A stretch of 17,364 bases of DNA from Candidatus Pelagibacter sp. TMED118. Lineage in GTDB: Bacteria; Pseudomonadota; Alphaproteobacteria; Pelagibacterales; Pelagibacteraceae. Shown here in pieces: positions 14,111-17,364 of the stretch. Both the position numbers and the translations under genes were made by a program. The notes beneath the pieces are model-generated. The model searched no databases. It saw nothing but the letters and a program-made list of their open reading frames with translations, and was not told the origin of the DNA. The stretch is taken from the NCBI GenBank assembly GCA_002170205.2, contig NHFT02000004.1:24153-41516 (forward strand), read 5' to 3'. Within the stretch, counting starts at the first letter, position 1, and every line of letters begins with the position of its first letter.

Positions 14111-15354
14111 GTGTATCCAGGCCCTGTGTCCTTGCTGTGTGCTTGCTCTACAAATGTTGTCATGTTTCCATAGTCTGCGTATCTTCTGTATTTCATAAGT
14201 CTAGGGTCTTGTAATACTCGTAAAAAGTCTTCATGTTCAGGGTGTGTGTTTTTCCAAATTGCACGTTCGTCATAGTCTGACATATGACCCCAATCTAATA
14301 TCAAACTAAACGTAGCCATGCTTTCTTTTATGTTAGGCTTTACCCAACGCTCTACGACCATTTGTAAAAAGTCTGGAATCTCTTTGTAGTTACAAGTCTG
14401 TACAACAAAATTATGATTCAAATGAAACTTTTCATAGTTGTTATAATTGTTGAAAATATAATCTACATTCTTAATAAGTGGATCCCAATGACCTCCCAGT
14501 CTTGTTTGATTTTCGTATGTATCTTTTGTACCTGCATCAAAACTGAATATAATACTGCCTATATTGTTGTGTAATTTGCTAATGCTGTTCCATACTTTAG
14601 GAGTAAGCATAACTCCATTGGTTTGAAAATGTATTTCTGTATTTGGTCTGTCAGTCAAGTCCATACTTTGTAAACGTTCTCTAAAAATTTTACTGCCAAA
14701 AGGATCACCTCCACCTGTTACCCACATTTTAATTGGATAGTCTTTGGGCGTAGCAAGTATTTCGTCAAATATTTTATCAGTTAACCACTTGCGTTTTTCA
14801 TATATCTTACCACTAGTGTGCATGATTTTATCAGCTCTACAACTAGGACATTTAAGATTACAACTTTCATCTGTTCCGATTTGAATATCATGTGGAAAGA
14901 ATTCAGCTACAGTACTTTTATTTTTAATAGCATTAACTTCCCAGTCACTCAGCTGGTGATAGTCAAAATCTTCTGGATTGTTACTGAAACGTTTTGCATC
15001 AATATCTTTTATGTATATTAATTCATTTTGATTTATTTTAGGACAAGTTTTGTGTCTACACAAGGGCCAGTTATTGCCATCAAATAATTGTTGCCTTACT
15101 TTTTGTGCAGTAGGACCGTTCCACATTTCCTTGATGGTTTGTGTTTTTAAGTCACCTATAATTACAGGTAACCAATTTGGACAACACATAAACACTCTAC
15201 CAGAAGCGGCAATCTCTGCTCTATTGTAAAAATATCCGCAGTATCTTCCGTTTAGATTTTTATCGTCAGCACGGATTAAACTTTCGTCTAATTCTGCACC
15301 ACGTCCTAATCTAATCGAATCTTGCACTACATCTGCTACAGAGGTCGATGTCAC
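14107..15354 (-). CDS. Radical SAM protein with N-terminal twitch-like Cys domain; start uncertain
   Basis: 415 residues from the chosen GTG. An N-terminal Cys block (C39 in YCGYF, C57-C58 in FMCC, C99 and C104) resembles that of the radical SAM proteins at the low-coordinate end. CNLKCPSC gives the radical SAM ligands C165, C169 and C172. WVTGGGDP is the GGE-like strand and HFQTNGVML the next core strand, followed by SFDAGTKDTY. The frame is open to 15522, which would overlap the upstream gene by 212 nt; residues there read as an out-of-frame shadow. The GTG at 15354 has AAGGG 7 nt upstream and leaves a 44-nt overlap; a GTG at 15327 would leave 17 nt but has no ribosome site. The real start is probably one of these two. 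The stop overlaps the first SGNH-like gene in ATGA. Substrate unknown. Confidence 0.85.
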   Translation of the reverse strand: MTSTSVADVVQDSIRLGRGAELDESLIRADDKNLNGRYCGYFYNRAEIAASGRVFMCCPNWLPVIIGDLKTQTIKEMWNGPTAQKVRQQLFDGNNWPLCRHKTCPKINQNELIYIKDIDAKRFSNNPEDFDYHQLSDWEVNAIKNKSTVAEFFPHDIQIGTDESCNLKCPSCRADKIMHTSGKIYEKRKWLTDKIFDEILATPKDYPIKMWVTGGGDPFGSKIFRERLQSMDLTDRPNTEIHFQTNGVMLTPKVWNSISKLHNNIGSIIFSFDAGTKDTYENQTRLGGHWDPLIKNVDYIFNNYNNYEKFHLNHNFVVQTCNYKEIPDFLQMVVERWVKPNIKESMATFSLILDWGHMSDYDERAIWKNTHPEHEDFLRVLQDPRLMKYRRYADYGNMTTFVEQAHSKDTGPGYT

Positions 15355-16102
15355 AGCGTTTCCCTTCGGCCAACAAGGCTTTATATTTTGCGTATTGGTT
15401 GTTGTTCCAGACATCAACAGGACTTGTTTGCATGTCAACTTTACCCACAGGATTACGTTTACCAAAGTCCCATGGGCACAAATACATTGTACCATCGATG
15501 TATATAAATGCTTCATTTTCAACTTTTTTGCAGGGTAGATTTAAACTTTCAGTTTGATCTTCCCAAGGGTGTTGATATAATTTTGTTATCTTAGCACAGC
15601 CTGGTCTTACATTATTCCAATAATCCAAAAACTTTTCTTGTTCAGCTTCGGTGTCTGGTAAATCAATCATTCTAACTTCACAGTCTATTTCTGGATGGTT
15701 ATCTACAAACCTTGTTACGTTTTCGTACACTTTATCGAAACTTATTCCTCTGGTTTCATCAAAAGTTTTTTTGGTAAATCCATCAACACTAAAACGTATT
15801 ATGTCAACAAAAGGTGCAATCTTTCTTTCTGTTTTAAGTGTCATGGGTTCACCATTACTGTTTAATTCTACTTTTGCTGTAGGATCTTCTTTAATATATC
15901 TTGCTATGTCTGGAAGTCTTGTATCAACCAATGGCTCACCTAATCCAAAAGGTCTATAAGTTATACCCATGTCTCTAGTATCATCTATAATTTTATAAAT
16001 TAAATCAAGTTCCATGTGTTCTTTTGGAACTAAATGATTTGGACAAAACCAACAAGTTGCATTGCAAAATGTTGTTGTTTCTATTTGGAGGTATTTAAAC
16101 AT
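15311..16102 (-). CDS. Radical SAM protein with C-terminal SPASM domain
   Basis: 263 residues, compact for the family. CNATCWFC gives C13, C17 and C20, preceded by the YLQIETTTF strand. GLGEPLVD (53-60) is the GGEP-type SAM-binding loop, and IIRFSVDGFTKKTFDETR the typical following strand and helix. The C-terminal cluster region has C191, C209 in GTMYLCPWD, and C250, C255 and C258 in CDIDLCSRC, followed by the stop. This is the pattern of SPASM radical SAM enzymes such as those that modify peptides or aminocyclitols. The ATG overlaps the aminotransferase gene by 22 nt, so the two are probably co-translated. Radical dehydrogenation followed by transamination, as in some aminocyclitol pathways, is a tempting inference only; the substrate is not shown by the sequence. 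Confidence 0.9.
   Translation of the reverse strand: MFKYLQIETTTFCNATCWFCPNHLVPKEHMELDLIYKIIDDTRDMGITYRPFGLGEPLVDTRLPDIARYIKEDPTAKVELNSNGEPMTLKTERKIAPFVDIIRFSVDGFTKKTFDETRGISFDKVYENVTRFVDNHPEIDCEVRMIDLPDTEAEQEKFLDYWNNVRPGCAKITKLYQHPWEDQTESLNLPCKKVENEAFIYIDGTMYLCPWDFGKRNPVGKVDMQTSPVDVWNNNQYAKYKALLAEGKRCDIDLCSRCSARFD
15362..15366 (-). promoter_or_regulatory. Candidate ribosome binding site for the 15354 GTG start
   Basis: AAGGG on the minus strand, 7 nt before the GTG at 15354, inside the end of the upstream radical SAM gene. Those bases also encode part of AEGKR there, so the match could be coincidental. Confidence 0.45.
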
Positions 16103-17106
16103 ATTAGTTTCTCAAACTGATCCTTGGGCAATGTGGTCAACCTAATAGCTGTGCTACTAAACTCTGGTGCTTTGCCATACAATATCTTTTGAGAATCTAA
16201 TCTACTGATTATATCTTCAGTTGGCTCAAACACAACATGATTAATAGTTGGCTCGCTATAGATTTCACAGTTGCTAAAATATTTATGTGCAAAAGCTATA
16301 CCTTCTCTATTGCGTTCAAGACTCTTTTCTACTATATAATGATGTTTGTGCAGGTATTCTGCTAATCTAAGTGTAATACTGCTCACACTCATGATTGGTC
16401 TAATCTTTGTGATTTGTTGAATTGTATTTGCATGTCCTTGTAGTATACCTAATCTAGCACCCGCAAGCCCCCAACTTTTGCTATAACTAAATGCTAGCAA
16501 ACAATTTTCGTATTTGCATAAATCAAAATAATCTTCTGAGCAAAAGTGTCTATATGTGTTGTCAATAAGCACAGTCATATTTGGATATGCACCACAAATA
16601 TAATCTATAAATTTTGCACTATAGACTCGACCACTTGGATTGTTTGGACTACAAATATAAAATACGTCTGGTCTATGCTGTTCTATATGAGCAGTGATTT
16701 CGTCTTCGTCTTCTCCACATTCAATTATATTTGTAGTAAGGTCTATTGCATTTGTAACACTGCCTCTGTATGTAGGTGAGATTGTTAAAAATACACTATC
16801 GCTTTTTAGTGTTGCTTCAAATGTTAAACGTATTGCTTCGTCACAACCACCAGTAATTAATATATTATCCATGCTGGTATTGTAATAGTCAGCAAACATT
16901 TCATAGTAACGATAGTAGTCTTCGTACTTCATACTACTTGTTAGATCTAAAAAATGTTTAATTGCTTTTTGTATATGACCACACAATACTTCGTCTTGAT
17001 TTTCATTCCTATCAAGGTTAACATATCCTGCTTCAATTTTTTCTACTCTGTTCAACAAGCCTGACCAATGAGGTCTTTGTAATTGTTTTACACTATCTTT
17101 AATCAC
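16081..17106 (-). CDS. HisC-like PLP-dependent aminotransferase (class I/II)
   Basis: 341 residues. The fold-type I motifs appear in order: LDRNENQ near the N-terminus, ITGGCDEAIRL (84-94) for phosphate binding, SPNNPSGR (153-160) with the PLP-binding Asn, LIDNTYRHF with D182 and Y185, SYSKSWGLAGARLG with the Schiff-base K210, and IRLTTL near the C-terminus with the carboxylate/phosphate-binding Arg. Order and length match histidinol-phosphate aminotransferases and their relatives, including enzymes acting on phosphorylated or sugar-like substrates. No other histidine-biosynthesis gene is in the window, so a role in that pathway is unlikely. The start is a GTG with AGAGG 9 nt upstream; it overlaps the preceding gene by 8 nt. 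It probably installs an amino group on an intermediate of this cluster. Confidence 0.9.
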   Translation of the reverse strand: MIKDSVKQLQRPHWSGLLNRVEKIEAGYVNLDRNENQDEVLCGHIQKAIKHFLDLTSSMKYEDYYRYYEMFADYYNTSMDNILITGGCDEAIRLTFEATLKSDSVFLTISPTYRGSVTNAIDLTTNIIECGEDEDEITAHIEQHRPDVFYICSPNNPSGRVYSAKFIDYICGAYPNMTVLIDNTYRHFCSEDYFDLCKYENCLLAFSYSKSWGLAGARLGILQGHANTIQQITKIRPIMSVSSITLRLAEYLHKHHYIVEKSLERNREGIAFAHKYFSNCEIYSEPTINHVVFEPTEDIISRLDSQKILYGKAPEFSSTAIRLTTLPKDQFEKLICLNTSK

Positions 17107-17364
17107 TGAAAATTACCTCTGCTTTTTCTTTTTCTTCTTCAGTTCTTTCATGATAGTATTTGTGTTCTATATCTCTTCCATAGATAGGATAATAAAAAAT
17201 ATCTCTGTCTTTGGGTATAATGCGTTGCACTTTTTCAGCAAAAGGAGTATCTTCAAAACTCATGCACTTGACATTGATTTGTTCTTGTGGATAGTCTTGA
17301 ACAAGATTTGCAACTTTTTGTATAACCTTGTCTATGGTAAACTCAACATGAAAACTAAATTCTA
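17099..17364 (-). CDS. C-terminal fragment of an unrecognised protein
   Basis: The frame enters from beyond the high-coordinate edge and ends at TAA, giving 88 visible residues. The fragment includes FHVEFTIDKVIQKVANLVQD, KCMSFEDTPFAEKVQRIIP, IFYYPIYGRDIEHKYYHER and an acidic/basic tail (TEEEKEKAEVIFSD). The alternation of helix- and strand-like stretches suggests a globular cytoplasmic protein. No catalytic motif, signal peptide or membrane segment is visible. It overlaps the aminotransferase start by 8 nt, so it belongs to the same co-transcribed series. I do not recognise the family. Confidence 0.7.
   Translation of the reverse strand, partial: EFSFHVEFTIDKVIQKVANLVQDYPQEQINVKCMSFEDTPFAEKVQRIIPKDRDIFYYPIYGRDIEHKYYHERTEEEKEKAEVIFSD

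Noticed and set aside
15355..15522. N-terminal extension of the second radical SAM gene to 15522
   Set aside because: The extra residues lie out of frame across the conserved SPASM end of the upstream gene and show no domain of their own.
16081..17106. Histidine biosynthesis role for the HisC-like aminotransferase
   Set aside because: No other histidine-pathway gene is present and the neighbours are sugar- and radical-SAM-type enzymes.
1..17364. tRNA genes, CRISPR arrays, insertion sequences or long repeats
   Set aside because: Nearly all of the sequence is accounted for by minus-strand coding frames, and no cloverleaf, regular repeat-spacer pattern, transposase motif or terminal inverted repeat was seen by eye.

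Overview
The window looks like part of a tailed-phage genome, most likely a marine T4-like (myovirus) phage of pelagic bacteria such as cyanobacteria or SAR11. This is an inference from layout and gene families: no structural or replication gene lies inside the window. Supporting signs are AT-rich sequence, every convincing gene on the minus strand, near-total coding density (only two intergenic gaps, about 14 and 47 nt), repeated start/stop overlaps (ATGA, TTGA, TAATG), very small ORFs between enzymes, and an enzyme set I associate with marine T4-like phages (NodU-type carbamoyltransferase, twitch/SPASM radical SAM proteins, UDP-sugar epimerase, 2OG-Fe(II) oxygenase). A bacterial surface-polysaccharide island is the main alternative. 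Transcription runs from high to low coordinates.

Upstream part (17364 to 12002, in transcription order): the C-terminus of an unrecognised protein; a HisC-like PLP aminotransferase; a radical SAM/SPASM protein; a radical SAM protein with an N-terminal twitch-like Cys domain; two related SGNH-hydrolase-like proteins; and a third protein that may be a degenerate relative.

Middle part (12033 to 5398): a CysC-like P-loop kinase and a small HxGH nucleotidylyltransferase; a small exported-looking protein; a NodU/TobZ-type carbamoyltransferase; a fusion of a Gfo/Idh/MocA oxidoreductase to a radical SAM domain; a DxD glycosyltransferase-like protein; a UDP-glucuronate decarboxylase-like epimerase; and a 37-residue basic protein.

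Downstream part (5401 to 1): a consensus sigma70-type promoter (TTGACA, 17 nt, TATAAT) fills the only sizeable gap. It should drive a second unit: a GT-A-like protein, a 2OG-Fe(II) oxygenase, a methyltransferase-like protein, a 74-residue protein, and three more radical SAM proteins, the last cut by the window edge.

Taken together, six radical SAM genes sit among sugar-nucleotide, glycosyltransferase, aminotransferase, carbamoyltransferase, methyltransferase, oxygenase and activation enzymes. I infer a phage-encoded pathway that makes and decorates an unusual sugar or glycan, acting on the virion surface, the host envelope or another acceptor. The final product and acceptor cannot be read from the sequence. 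Several start codons were moved from the longest reading frame to GTG, TTG or ATG codons supported by Shine-Dalgarno sites or stop/start overlaps; each case is explained in its entry.
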